From: Atopostipes sp043425375
GTDB lineage: Bacteria > Bacillota > Bacilli > Lactobacillales > Carnobacteriaceae_A
Assembly: GCA_043425375.1 (NCBI GenBank)
Contig: JBHWQC010000060.1
Location: 1 to 25,793, forward strand
Reading direction: 5' to 3'
DNA length: 25,793 bases
In this document: piece after piece, positions 7,352 to 15,430 of the stretch
How positions within the stretch are numbered: position 1 is the stretch's first letter
Layout of the letters: every line of letters starts with the position of its first letter
Position numbers and translations under genes: made by a program
Notes under the pieces: generated by a model
What the model saw: only the letters and a program-made list of their open reading frames with translations
Databases searched by the model: none
What the model was told of the DNA's origin: nothing

Positions 7352-8695
7352 CTAGATTAAGTCGTGTGTTTTTAAGAAATGAATATTTAAATGATTCGCT
7401 TGGTATTTGGGATGGTTCATTATAAAAGCTTGAAAATCAATATTTGTCGGACGTGGACCAATTACGGTTTCATTCAACACCCGTTTCATTTTCGCAATCG
7501 CCTCTCTCCTGGTAGCTGCATGGGTAATTATTTTGGCGATCATCGCGTCATAATGGGGTGAAATCGTGTACCCATTATAGATATGTGTATCAATGCGGAC
7601 GTTATGTCCAGTACTAAAATGCAGCTGCTCAATTTTCCCTGGAGATGGCGCAAAATGATTGTTCGGATCTTCTGCATTGATTCGAACTTCAATAGCCACC
7701 CCATTCCTTTGGATATCTTCTTGTTGAACCGTCAAGTGTCCGTTGAAGGCCACTTCCAGTTGCTGTTCAACAATATCCACACCAGTAATAATTTCTGAAA
7801 TGGTATGTTCTACTTGGATGCGTGTATTCATTTCCATAAAATAAAATTCTTTTTCTTCTTCGACATAGAGGTATTCAACAGTTCCAGCACTTTCGTAGTT
7901 CAATTTACCCATTACCTCTGCTGTCAGTTCTGTGATGTATTTTCTCGTTTCCTCATCTAAAATAGCAGCTGGCGCTTCCTCAATGAGTTTTTGATTATTT
8001 TTTTGAATTGAACAATCTCGTTCATACAGATGAACGGCATGGCCTTTGCCATCCCCTAAAATCTGCACTTCGATATGACGGGCATTTGGAATGTAGCGTT
8101 CTATATATAATCGCGGGTCATTAAATGAACCACGCGCTTCTTGACGAGCTTCTGAAAATAACCGGCGGAAATCATTTTCCTCACGCACGAGTCGCATCCC
8201 TTTCCCGCCGCCGCCAGACACAGCTTTTACAACCACCGGAAAGCCAATTTCTTTAGCAATTTCCAGTGCCTCAGCTCCACTTTGGACGGGTCCATCGCTT
8301 CCTGGAATAACAGGCAGACCGTTATTGCCGACCGTGTCTCTAGCAATTGCTTTATTTCCCATTAAAGAAATCAACTTTCCGCTTGGGCCGATAAACTTGA
8401 AACCCGCATCTTGGCAACGTTTGACAAACTCCTCATTTTCAGCCAAAAATCCGTAGCCCGGATGAATGGCATCCGCTTCGCTTATTATCGCAACAGCTAA
8501 CACTTTGTTGATATCTAAATAGCTTTCTGCACTTTGGGCAGGCCCAATACAGTAAGATTCATCGGCTAGTGCAACATGCAAACTGTCTTTATCTGCTGAA
8601 CTATAGATCGCCACGCTTTTAATCTTTTTTTCTTTTAAAGTACGAATGACTCGGACAGCAATCTCGCCTCGATTCGCCACCAGAACCTTTGTCAA
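7352..8695 (-). CDS. accC: Biotin carboxylase (AccC-like) of the 5-oxoprolinase operon
   Basis: ATP-grasp biotin carboxylase of 447 residues, the size of a stand-alone AccC. Visible motifs are IHPGYGFLAEN near 78-88, the glycine-rich ATP loop GGGGKGM (161-167), RDCSIQ near 226-231, and EMNTRIQVEH (288-297) with the expected metal/catalytic Glu and Arg. It carboxylates biotin on the neighbouring carrier protein using ATP and bicarbonate. It is 2 bp after the carrier gene and 10 bp before pxpA, with no acetyl-CoA carboxyltransferase (accA/accD) nearby. The likely carboxyl acceptor is therefore the substrate of PxpB/PxpC rather than acetyl-CoA. It could still also serve fatty-acid synthesis. Confidence 0.93.
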   Translation of the reverse strand: MTKVLVANRGEIAVRVIRTLKEKKIKSVAIYSSADKDSLHVALADESYCIGPAQSAESYLDINKVLAVAIISEADAIHPGYGFLAENEEFVKRCQDAGFKFIGPSGKLISLMGNKAIARDTVGNNGLPVIPGSDGPVQSGAEALEIAKEIGFPVVVKAVSGGGGKGMRLVREENDFRRLFSEARQEARGSFNDPRLYIERYIPNARHIEVQILGDGKGHAVHLYERDCSIQKNNQKLIEEAPAAILDEETRKYITELTAEVMGKLNYESAGTVEYLYVEEEKEFYFMEMNTRIQVEHTISEIITGVDIVEQQLEVAFNGHLTVQQEDIQRNGVAIEVRINAEDPNNHFAPSPGKIEQLHFSTGHNVRIDTHIYNGYTISPHYDAMIAKIITHAATRREAIAKMKRVLNETVIGPRPTNIDFQAFIMNHPKYQANHLNIHFLKTHDLI

Positions 8696-8697
8696 AC

Positions 8698-9135
8698 TTA
8701 TTCCTCCTCTTTTCTTAGTCGCATAATGACCTGATCAAACTCCACAGGCTCTTCATTTTCAACTAAGATTTCTTCAACAATTCCTGCATCTTCAACAAGC
8801 ACTTCGTTGAAGATTTTCATTGTTTCGATTAAGCCGATTTGATCGCCGACTTTTACTTTGTCTCCTACCTTGACGAAAGTATCTGTACTGTCTTCGTCGG
8901 GTTGCGTATAGAAAATGCCTATTTGCTTCGCACGCACATCAACCAAATTTGAAGCTTCTGTAGAAGAGACCCCCCCTTGTGATAGGGTCTGTGGGCTTAT
9001 GTGCACTGGCCCTTGTGCATTTTCTTTTGCATGCGCTTCTAAATAAATTTCTGTGTCCTCATCTTCAATACTCAACACTTTTAAATCTGACTCTTTCATT
9101 AATTGAATCAATTCTTTTATCTTATCCATTTCCAT
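8698..9135 (-). CDS. accB: Biotin carboxyl carrier protein (AccB-like)
   Basis: Small carrier protein of 145 residues. The C-terminal half is a biotinyl domain with the attachment Lys107 in IETMKIFNEV, where the usual motif is EAMKM. The N-terminal ~35 residues (KIKELIQLMKESDLKVLSIED) match the typical N-terminus of bacterial AccB, followed by a Gln/Ser-rich linker. It sits 4 bp after pxpC and 2 bp before the biotin carboxylase gene. In this setting it should shuttle carboxybiotin between AccC and the PxpB/PxpC module, which is homologous to the carboxyltransferase part of urea carboxylase. Confidence 0.93.
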   Translation of the reverse strand: MEMDKIKELIQLMKESDLKVLSIEDEDTEIYLEAHAKENAQGPVHISPQTLSQGGVSSTEASNLVDVRAKQIGIFYTQPDEDSTDTFVKVGDKVKVGDQIGLIETMKIFNEVLVEDAGIVEEILVENEEPVEFDQVIMRLRKEEE

Positions 9136-9139
9136 TGTT

Positions 9140-10135
9140 TCACCTCATAAATAATTTTTGAATACGTTCGGCTTCCACTCGCCGATAATAGTTGAATGCT
9201 TTATCATCTGTCAGATTATTGCCACTCAACAGATTTTCCATTTCCTCTCGGTACAAAACCTGAGCTTCTTCTAAAGGAATCATTTCAAAGGAGACTTGCT
9301 CATTTGGTTTTAGTTGAACGAGTTTTGGTAAATCAATCTTAGCAACACTTGCTATTCGTTTGTATCCGCCTGTGGTTTGTCGATCGTTGAGTAAAACGAT
9401 TGGCTGACCATTTTTAGGCACTTGAATATTCCCAAGCTGGGTAGGCTCAGATAAAATATCATGAACGCCACCCTTCGTTTTAAGCGGCTGACCGTCTAAA
9501 CGAATACCCATGCGATCGTTGCTTCGCGTAATCGTATAAGGCTGATGAACCAGCGTTTCTTTTGCTTCTTGGATAAAGTCGTCATAATTTGGCCCAGGTA
9601 TGAGACGAATCTTCAAATTGGGTACGGCTGTTTGTTTCTTGGCGACTTTGAAATAATTTTCGTTATTTGCTCCATTATAATGAAGGATATCGCCGACTTT
9701 TAGCGCTCGTCCTTCATAACCGCCCATATAGGTCCGCAGATGTGTGGAATAGCTGCCCAACACTTCTGCAAGAAGAAAGCCTCCAGCGACGGCCAAATAA
9801 GTACGTAAACCATCTGTTGCTTGTCCAAATCGAACCTGATCTCCTTTAGCCAGTGAAATGGCCCGTCCGATTGGGTACTGTCTATCATTGACTTGGATAG
9901 TCATTTTTGCACCAGCAGCTGCTATCGTCGTATTTTTTGTCACTTCAAATGAGATTCCGGTCAAGGTCATTTCAATGACCGCTGCTTCAGGTTTATTATT
10001 GACTAACTGATTGGCTAAAATCGCACTTTTATAATCCAAAGCCCCAGCGGGTGATATGCCTAAGGATTGATAGCCAAATCGACCCTTATCTTGTATAGTG
10101 GATAACAACCCTGAATCTTTCAGAATAAAGGCCAT
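9140..10135 (-). CDS. pxpC: 5-oxoprolinase subunit C (KipA/AHS2, biotin-dependent carboxyltransferase-like)
   Basis: Subunit C of the 5-oxoprolinase complex, 331 residues. It begins with the characteristic GLLSTIQDKGRFGYQSLGISPAG (around 9-31, family pattern GL.TT.QD.GR.G..HLG), and contains NDRMGIRLDG and LSEPTQLGNIQVPKNGQPIVLLNDRQTTGGY, the AHS2 hallmarks. This domain is homologous to part of the carboxyltransferase domain of urea carboxylase and to B. subtilis KipA. The start overlaps the pxpB stop by one base, so equimolar synthesis with PxpB is likely. Confidence 0.94.
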   Translation of the reverse strand: MAFILKDSGLLSTIQDKGRFGYQSLGISPAGALDYKSAILANQLVNNKPEAAVIEMTLTGISFEVTKNTTIAAAGAKMTIQVNDRQYPIGRAISLAKGDQVRFGQATDGLRTYLAVAGGFLLAEVLGSYSTHLRTYMGGYEGRALKVGDILHYNGANNENYFKVAKKQTAVPNLKIRLIPGPNYDDFIQEAKETLVHQPYTITRSNDRMGIRLDGQPLKTKGGVHDILSEPTQLGNIQVPKNGQPIVLLNDRQTTGGYKRIASVAKIDLPKLVQLKPNEQVSFEMIPLEEAQVLYREEMENLLSGNNLTDDKAFNYYRRVEAERIQKLFMR

Positions 10136-10860
10136 TATTCGCCGCCCCCTTTCATATGAATGGTCACTTCGTACGTTCCTGCCTCAACTGCTTTTTCAAT
10201 TTTTTTAAACATTTCAGGCGAAATAGGTCGAAAAATAATGCGGTCACCCGCATCATATAAAATAGTATCCTCTCCCCGTCTCAAATCATATAAGTTAATG
10301 GGTGTACGACCAATCAAATTCCACCCGCCCGGAGAATCAAAAGGATACACGCCAGTTTGTTGCCCAGCTATCCCAACCGAGCCGGCTTTAATCGTTGTTC
10401 TAGGATTATCTAAGCGATCTTTAAACAATGCCTTATCCAGACCGCCTAAATAAACAAAGCCCGGCATGAAACCTAACATATACACCAAATACTCCTTATT
10501 AGCATGCCGCTCGATAACTTCTTTTGCGCTTAAATGATTCTCCTCAAATCCCTTTAAATCTGGTCCATATTCCTCGCTATAGCAAACAGGTATTTCAACC
10601 ACCCGATAGGCAAAGTTTTCCTGAGCTAGTTGCTGGCTATCGATCGTTTTTATAATTTCAATAAGTTCTTTCGCATTTGTAGAAAGCACATCATAGTAAA
10701 TCACGAGTCGTGTATACGAGATGATTGTTTCTACTATGCCTTTTATTTTTAATGAATCGATATACTTTCTTGTGTTAACAATTTGTTTATTTAAATCCGG
10801 GCTCATCTCTTCCCCAAATTCTAGTGTGATAGAACCTTCTGTGTATTGTTTTATCTCCAC
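10135..10860 (-). CDS. pxpB: 5-oxoprolinase subunit B (KipI/AHS1)
   Basis: Subunit B of the ATP-dependent 5-oxoprolinase, 241 residues. The AHS1 core is clear in its C-terminal half: YMLGFMPGFVYLGGLD (127-142), PRTTIKAGSVGIAGQQTGVYP (153-173) and DSPGGWNLIGRTPINLYD (175-192). It is related to KipI, known in B. subtilis as an inhibitor of the sporulation kinase KinA, but the enzyme role is the better reading here given pxpA and pxpC. The start is a GTG with GGAGG 7 bases upstream. It is the first gene of the operon, about 40 bases after the predicted transcription start. Confidence 0.94.
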   Translation of the reverse strand: MEIKQYTEGSITLEFGEEMSPDLNKQIVNTRKYIDSLKIKGIVETIISYTRLVIYYDVLSTNAKELIEIIKTIDSQQLAQENFAYRVVEIPVCYSEEYGPDLKGFEENHLSAKEVIERHANKEYLVYMLGFMPGFVYLGGLDKALFKDRLDNPRTTIKAGSVGIAGQQTGVYPFDSPGGWNLIGRTPINLYDLRRGEDTILYDAGDRIIFRPISPEMFKKIEKAVEAGTYEVTIHMKGGGE

Positions 10861-10887
10861 AATTCCACCTCCATATTTTACTATGTA

Positions 10888-10898
10888 GTTAATTTAAC
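10888..10898. promoter_or_regulatory. Candidate operator for the pxp operon
   Basis: An 11-bp palindrome GTTAATTTAAC lies 10-20 bases downstream of the pxp -10 box, just past the expected transcription start. It could be the site of the IclR-type regulator encoded at the operon end. Position supports an operator; the protein-site pairing is inferred. Confidence 0.35.
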
Positions 10899-10907
10899 GA
10901 TAATGTA

Positions 10908-10937
10908 ATTGTACAAGAATGATAGAACGGTTGTCAA
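10908..10937 (-). promoter_or_regulatory. Promoter of the pxp operon
   Basis: Consensus -35 TTGACA (10932-10937) and -10 TACAAT (10908-10913) with an 18-bp spacer on the minus strand, upstream of pxpB. It is one of the strongest sigma-A-type promoters in the window, which argues for repressor control. Confidence 0.8.
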
Positions 10938-10974
10938 TCTTTTTAAGGTGAAAATGAATTTTCTATGAGTATTC

Positions 10975-11026
10975 AATTAAAAAGCAACAAATATAGGACT
11001 AAGCAGTCCTGATATTTGTTGCTTTT
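10975..11026 (-). terminator. Intrinsic terminator downstream of gltS
   Basis: Near-perfect hairpin of about 21 bp (10980-11000 paired with 11005-11026; AGCAACAAATAT and AGGACT segments pair with their complements, one unpaired base), tetraloop, then five T on the minus strand. It separates gltS from the pxp promoter. Confidence 0.9.
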
Positions 11027-11054
11027 ACCTATAGTGATTTGATTTTTATTTTAT

Positions 11055-12272
11055 TTATGCCAGGCCCCCGATAAAACCGTAAATGAGAATGACATTTAAA
11101 AAGTCAATGAATAATCCCCCAACAATCGCAACGGTTAGAAAAGCGATCGGACTAGGATGATGTTTGCGGGTGACTGTACGCATGGCCGCCATTCCGTTTG
11201 AAGACGACCCCATACCAAAGCCGATAAAGCCTACAGTCATAATAGTTGCATCATAATCTTTGTTCATTACCCAAAAAACAATAAAATAAGCAAAGAGAAT
11301 AGTAACTACTGCTTCTGCTGCAATAATTAACAACATCGGGACAGCAATTTCAAAAACAGTCCATAATTCTAAGGAGACAATCGTTAAACCTAAAAAGATA
11401 TCGAGTGAAATTGGTGAAATAGCGCTGATTCCCTTGACGTCAACGAAAGGTTTTTCCGCCACATCGGAAATATTTCTTAACACACTGGCCGACAACATCG
11501 GTCCAATAATGACCGGAAATGAAATGCCATTGACAAAAAACCCCATGACCCAATTAATGGCTTCGGTTACATAAGAACCAATAAACATAGCAAAAAAGAT
11601 AAGCAGAGCACTTTTATATACCCGTTCAGCCGTTAGCACATCCGTGTCTTCATTGATTTTTTCGAGTGCCTCTTCCTCTTCCAGTTCTGTATTTTTTGCG
11701 GTTAAATGATGCCGTTTGATTAAATGTTCTCCTACTTTCCCGGCACTTAAACTACCAATGACGATACCAAGAGATGCAGCCGTTAAACCGACTGTCATCG
11801 CTTCTGGGTGCCCCATCTGTTCAATCGTCGGCGCTATGGCTGCTGCTGTGCCAGGTCCTCCGACCAAAACCGGTGAACCTAAAAGCAAGGCAAGCAGGGA
11901 ATCAATTTTAAATAGCTGGCTCATGCCGATAGCCAGAAAGTTTTGTAAAAACACTGCGATAACCGACACGCCTAAGAACTTCAATACCGTCTTTCGCGCA
12001 GTTCCGATAGCTTTTAAACTGGCATTAAAACCAATGGTCGTAAAATAAATAACCATGAAAAATTCAGTCAAAGATGTATCCAAATAAAAAACGCCAATAT
12101 CCAATTGATAAATCAACATATTGAATACAGCAAAGATAAGTCCCCCAATAATAGCAGCGGGAATTGTTAAGTTAGCTATCCATCGGTAACGCCTCTGTAG
12201 CCAGCGACCAAAGAATAGAAAAACAACCGCAATTCCGATGCTTTCGTAGATATTCAATTCTAATTCAAACAT
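11055..12272 (-). CDS. gltS: Sodium/glutamate symporter (GltS/ESS family)
   Basis: Integral membrane protein of 405 residues with about ten hydrophobic helices, two inverted halves and a charged cytosolic loop (TELEEEEALEKINEDTD) between them. The re-entrant-loop segments SPVLVGGPGTAAA and GFGMGSSSNGMAAM are of the ESS type. In the first loop a Pro occupies the place where E. coli GltS, as I recall it, has His (GGHGT). The family moves glutamate with Na+. It is transcribed on its own, upstream of and co-oriented with the 5-oxoproline operon and separated from it by a terminator. A metabolic link through glutamate is plausible but inferred. Confidence 0.88.
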   Translation of the reverse strand: MFELELNIYESIGIAVVFLFFGRWLQRRYRWIANLTIPAAIIGGLIFAVFNMLIYQLDIGVFYLDTSLTEFFMVIYFTTIGFNASLKAIGTARKTVLKFLGVSVIAVFLQNFLAIGMSQLFKIDSLLALLLGSPVLVGGPGTAAAIAPTIEQMGHPEAMTVGLTAASLGIVIGSLSAGKVGEHLIKRHHLTAKNTELEEEEALEKINEDTDVLTAERVYKSALLIFFAMFIGSYVTEAINWVMGFFVNGISFPVIIGPMLSASVLRNISDVAEKPFVDVKGISAISPISLDIFLGLTIVSLELWTVFEIAVPMLLIIAAEAVVTILFAYFIVFWVMNKDYDATIMTVGFIGFGMGSSSNGMAAMRTVTRKHHPSPIAFLTVAIVGGLFIDFLNVILIYGFIGGLA

Positions 12273-12364
12273 ATGTAAATCCTCTCTTTTCCAACAGTAT
12301 TCTAATAATATACCTTATCTTATCATATTCTGTTTGTATAAGTGATTTCCATGCTCAATCACTT

Positions 12365-12392
12365 AAAAAACCCTTGCAAAAAGCGCAAGGAG
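12365..12392 (-). terminator. Intrinsic terminator of the PHP phosphatase gene
   Basis: Minus-strand hairpin CCTTGC / GCAAGG plus one wobble pair, loop of about seven bases, followed by a run of six T (12365-12370). Lies about 55 bp after the gene's stop. Confidence 0.7.
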
Positions 12393-12445
12393 TTTTCCAA
12401 TTCTATTAGGTTGTCTTGATAGTTTTTTCTATAATAAATTCTTCT

Positions 12446-13177
12446 CTACTCTTTAAACGCTCGTACTTCATTTCCACGGTAGATTTTCTCCGCATTTCGA
12501 ATAAGGTATTGACTATATGTTTCACCATATTTTTCACTTATTGCGGTTAAAGCGGCTCTCAAATTATACGGCCTGGCTACTGTATCATGTGCATCTGAAG
12601 CAATGACATGGATTAAATTCTCCTCCATCATTTGTAGCGCAGTTTGTCGGATTTCTTCCGTATATCCTCCGATAATTGAAGTTGCTGTGATTTGGGAAAT
12701 ACATCCCATATCAATCAGTTCTCTTAAAATATTCGGATTTTCAATAAATGGTTGTTGGCGCTCTGGGTGTGCGATGACGGGAATTATATCTGCGTCAAGC
12801 ATTTGCTGTAAATAACCTTTCGCGAATGAAGGGAAAACACGCCAAGAAAATTCCACTAAATAATACTTCCCTTTTCCGTCGATTGAAAGATAACGATCTT
12901 CAAATAAGTCCTCAGAAAATTCCTCATTCATTCGAATTTCTTGCCCGGGTGAAACAGTCAATGGGATGTCTGCTTCATTGATTGCTTTTTCTACTTTTTT
13001 TGTTAACTTTAACACTTTCTCTTTTTCATTTGTTACCCAGTATCTATTATGATGTGGAGTTAAGACGACATGACGTATTCCCTCATCAATAGCGGCCTGG
13101 GCTAGCTTAATTGTTTCTTCAAGTGAGTCCGCCCCATCATCTACGTTTGGAATCAAATGAGTATGTATATCGATCAA
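12446..13177 (-). CDS. PHP-domain protein-tyrosine phosphatase (YwqE/CpsB type)
   Basis: Metal-dependent PHP-fold phosphatase of 243 residues. The four metal-binding segments are present: DIHTHLIPNVDDGA (3-16), LTPHHNRYW near residues 39-47, IPVIAHPERQQP, and VIASDAHD. This set is typical of CpsB/CapC/YwqE enzymes that dephosphorylate the bacterial tyrosine kinase controlling capsule export. The start is TTG with AAAGGAG 9-10 bases upstream. No capsule or kinase gene is next to it, so its partner must lie elsewhere. It is flanked by terminators and appears monocistronic. Confidence 0.88.
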   Translation of the reverse strand: MIDIHTHLIPNVDDGADSLEETIKLAQAAIDEGIRHVVLTPHHNRYWVTNEKEKVLKLTKKVEKAINEADIPLTVSPGQEIRMNEEFSEDLFEDRYLSIDGKGKYYLVEFSWRVFPSFAKGYLQQMLDADIIPVIAHPERQQPFIENPNILRELIDMGCISQITATSIIGGYTEEIRQTALQMMEENLIHVIASDAHDTVARPYNLRAALTAISEKYGETYSQYLIRNAEKIYRGNEVRAFKE

Positions 13178-13262
13178 ATGTATTCTCTCCTTTACAGTGA
13201 GTTCTTAGTCAATATAGCAAACCCTTCCTTTAATAGCAAGCAGCTCAACGGTACACAAAAAA

Positions 13263-13298
13263 TAAAAAAAGAATGCAGCCTATTTTGAACTGCATTCT
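13263..13298 (-). terminator. Intrinsic terminator of the liv operon
   Basis: Perfect 9-bp arms AGAATGCAG (13290-13298) and CTGCATTCT (13270-13278), 11-base loop, then a run of T on the minus strand, starting 14 bp after the CBS-ACT gene stop. Confidence 0.88.
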
Positions 13299-13311
13299 CT
13301 TCTTTTATTTT

Positions 13312-13947
13312 CTAAACAATTTCTACCACCTTATAACCCAATTTTTCTATAGTGTTTTTAATCTCATCTGCTTTTGAACCGCTCGTTTGAATGGTGATTT
13401 CAATGACATCATCTGGACGGTTAACAAAAATATGCGTAAGATTGATCTTTTTTTCAGCTAGGCCACTGGACAGCTCGGCAATGACGCCAATACGGTCTTC
13501 CTTTGTTTCAATAACCACACGAACGCCTTTATCTTGATAGCCCGTCAAGTCAATTAAGGCTTTAAAGATATCTTTATGTGTAATGATTCCGATGACTTCG
13601 TTTTCTTCATTAATCACTGGCAAGACGGTGATGTCCTTTTCCGCCATCAATAAAGCCGCTTCCTCAATATGAATATCCTCAGATATCGTAATGACATCTG
13701 TTTTCATTAAGTCTTTAACAATCATCTTATCAAAAAGATAATTCATTTCATAAATACTCAAACTAGAGACCTTAGATGGCGAATTTTCAGCAATTAATTC
13801 TTCTGTAATTAGTCCAATAAATTGATTGTTTTCAACGACAGGGAGTCGATGAAAATCATTGCCTTCCATAATATCTACTGCATCTGTAATTTTAACGTCT
13901 GATGTTACGGTATAGACGTTTTTAGTCATATAGTGTTTGACCTTCAT
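13312..13947 (-). CDS. CBS-pair and ACT domain protein (AcuB-like)
   Basis: Cytosolic 211-residue protein with two CBS motifs (about residues 1-60 and 75-135: KHYMTKNVYTVTSDVKITDAV, VKDLMKTDVITISEDIHIEEA) and a C-terminal ACT domain (from about 140: RVVIETKEDRIGVIAELSSGLAE). CBS pairs commonly bind adenosyl nucleotides and ACT domains bind amino acids, so it looks like a sensor that reports energy and amino acid state. It is the last gene of the livKHMGF unit, and its AGGAGG ribosome binding site is made by the final livF codons (Leu-Gly-Gly-stop), giving tight coupling. Its annotation as AcuB in databases is by similarity; no acetoin genes are here. Confidence 0.88.
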   Translation of the reverse strand: MKVKHYMTKNVYTVTSDVKITDAVDIMEGNDFHRLPVVENNQFIGLITEELIAENSPSKVSSLSIYEMNYLFDKMIVKDLMKTDVITISEDIHIEEAALLMAEKDITVLPVINEENEVIGIITHKDIFKALIDLTGYQDKGVRVVIETKEDRIGVIAELSSGLAEKKINLTHIFVNRPDDVIEITIQTSGSKADEIKNTIEKLGYKVVEIV

Positions 13948-13950
13948 TTA

Positions 13951-14655
13951 TTATCCTCCTAAGTATGCTTTTTGAATGTCATCGCTGCCAAGTAATTCCT
14001 TACCTGAACCTTCCGCTACAATATTTCCCGTTTCAATCACGTAGCCGCGATCGGATATACTTAAAGCGACATTCGCATTTTGTTCGACAAGTAAAACAGT
14101 AGTACCCCGTTTATTAATTTCTTCAATAATACGAAAAATTTCTTTAATAAATAAAGGCGCCAGGCCCATTGACGGTTCATCCAGTAATAACAAATCGGGA
14201 TTCGATAAAAGTGCCCGGCCCATCGCCAACATTTGCTGCTCTCCCCCGGACAAGGTTTGCGCATCTTGATTTTTCCGTTCTTTTAACACGGGAAAGCTTT
14301 GGAAAACCCGTTCGATATCTTTCTTCACTTGACCAGAATCTTTGCGGAGGAAAGCCCCCATATCCAGATTTTCCATCACCGTCATACCGCTAAAGACATG
14401 TCGACCTTCCGGGACTTGTGAGATACCTTTGGCTACAATGTTTTTTGTGCTTAACTGATGAATGGGCTCGTTTAAATAAAGAATTTCTCCATTTGTTTGT
14501 GCTTTCAAGGAAGAGATCGTATTTAAAATCGTTGTTTTTCCAGCGCCATTTGCCCCAATTAAGGAGACGATTTCTCCTTTGTTGACTTGAAAATTCACAT
14601 CTCTTATCGCTTCGATAACCCCATAATGCACCGTTAAATCTTTTACTGTCAACAT
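13951..14655 (-). CDS. livF: Branched-chain amino acid ABC transporter ATP-binding protein LivF
   Basis: Cytosolic ATPase subunit of the LIV-type importer, 234 residues. Walker A GANGAGKTT (about 33-41), signature LSGGEQQMLAMGRAL, Walker B LLLLDEPSMGL and a switch His replaced by Gln in VLLVEQNANVAL, which is usual for LivF. The start directly follows the livG stop, and the stop overlaps the ribosome binding site of the next gene. Confidence 0.95.
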   Translation of the reverse strand: MLTVKDLTVHYGVIEAIRDVNFQVNKGEIVSLIGANGAGKTTILNTISSLKAQTNGEILYLNEPIHQLSTKNIVAKGISQVPEGRHVFSGMTVMENLDMGAFLRKDSGQVKKDIERVFQSFPVLKERKNQDAQTLSGGEQQMLAMGRALLSNPDLLLLDEPSMGLAPLFIKEIFRIIEEINKRGTTVLLVEQNANVALSISDRGYVIETGNIVAEGSGKELLGSDDIQKAYLGG

Positions 14656-15429
14656 CTAATCACCACCTAAATATGCGCGAATCACACGATCATTTTGTTG
14701 AATCTCTTTGGGTGTGCCTTCAGCGATCTTTTTTCCGTACTCTAACACATAAATCCGCTGGGCAATATTCATAATCACATTCATATCGTGCTCAATCAAG
14801 ACGATAGCCACATCAAAACTTTCATGAATTTGATGAATTAAACGCGTCAACTCTTTACTTTCGTTCGCATTCATTCCTGCAGCCGGCTCATCTAAAAAGA
14901 GCAATTTAGGATTTGTGGCCAGCGCTCGGACAATTTCCAGTTTCCTTTGGTCTCCGTAAGGCAAGTTGCCTGCTTTATTGGCGTGTACTTTATGCAAATC
15001 AAAGATTTTAAGGAGTTCCATGGATTCTTTTTCCATTTCATCTTCGGAGCGATAAAAATTGGGCGTGCGGAAAAAAACATCAAATAAATTGGCTCTTCGT
15101 TGTCCGTGCATGCCAATCAACACATTTTCCAGTACACTGAGATTTTTGAACAGTCGAATATTTTGAAAGGTTCGGCTGACACCTAAGGCACCGATGTCGT
15201 GGGTTTTTTTACCACCTAATTGATGGGTTTTACTATCTATCGTGAATTCAATAGTCCCTTCACTTGGTTCATAGACACCCGTCAGCAAGTTAAATAAAGT
15301 CGTTTTGCCTGCCCCATTGGGTCCAATCAAACCGATTAGTTCATTTTCCTTTACCTCTAAATCCAAATCGGAAACGGCGGTCAGCCCGCCAAAGTTTTTG
15401 GTTAAATCCGTCACCTTTAATAGACTCAT
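14656..15429 (-). CDS. livG: Branched-chain amino acid ABC transporter ATP-binding protein LivG
   Basis: Second ATPase of the LIV importer. Walker A GPNGAGKTT, a LivG-type signature LPYGDQRKLEIVRAL, Walker B LLFLDEPAAGMN and switch His in VLIEHDMNVIM are all present. I chose the ATG at 15427-15429, which begins one base after the livM stop, because the protein then starts MSLLKVTDLTKNFGG as family members do. An in-frame ATG at 15451-15453 would add eight residues and overlap livM by 23 bases; neither start has a strong ribosome binding site. Confidence 0.93.
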   Translation of the reverse strand: MSLLKVTDLTKNFGGLTAVSDLDLEVKENELIGLIGPNGAGKTTLFNLLTGVYEPSEGTIEFTIDSKTHQLGGKKTHDIGALGVSRTFQNIRLFKNLSVLENVLIGMHGQRRANLFDVFFRTPNFYRSEDEMEKESMELLKIFDLHKVHANKAGNLPYGDQRKLEIVRALATNPKLLFLDEPAAGMNANESKELTRLIHQIHESFDVAIVLIEHDMNVIMNIAQRIYVLEYGKKIAEGTPKEIQQNDRVIRAYLGGD

Positions 15430-15430
15430 C

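Noticed and set aside
7352..9135. Acetyl-CoA carboxylase operon
   Set aside because: accA and accD are absent and the two genes are embedded between pxpC and pxpA with 2-10 bp gaps.
10135..10860. Dedicated sporulation kinase inhibitor (KipI) function
   Set aside because: The name comes from one B. subtilis study; with pxpA, pxpC and biotin genes adjacent, the enzyme subunit role is far more likely.
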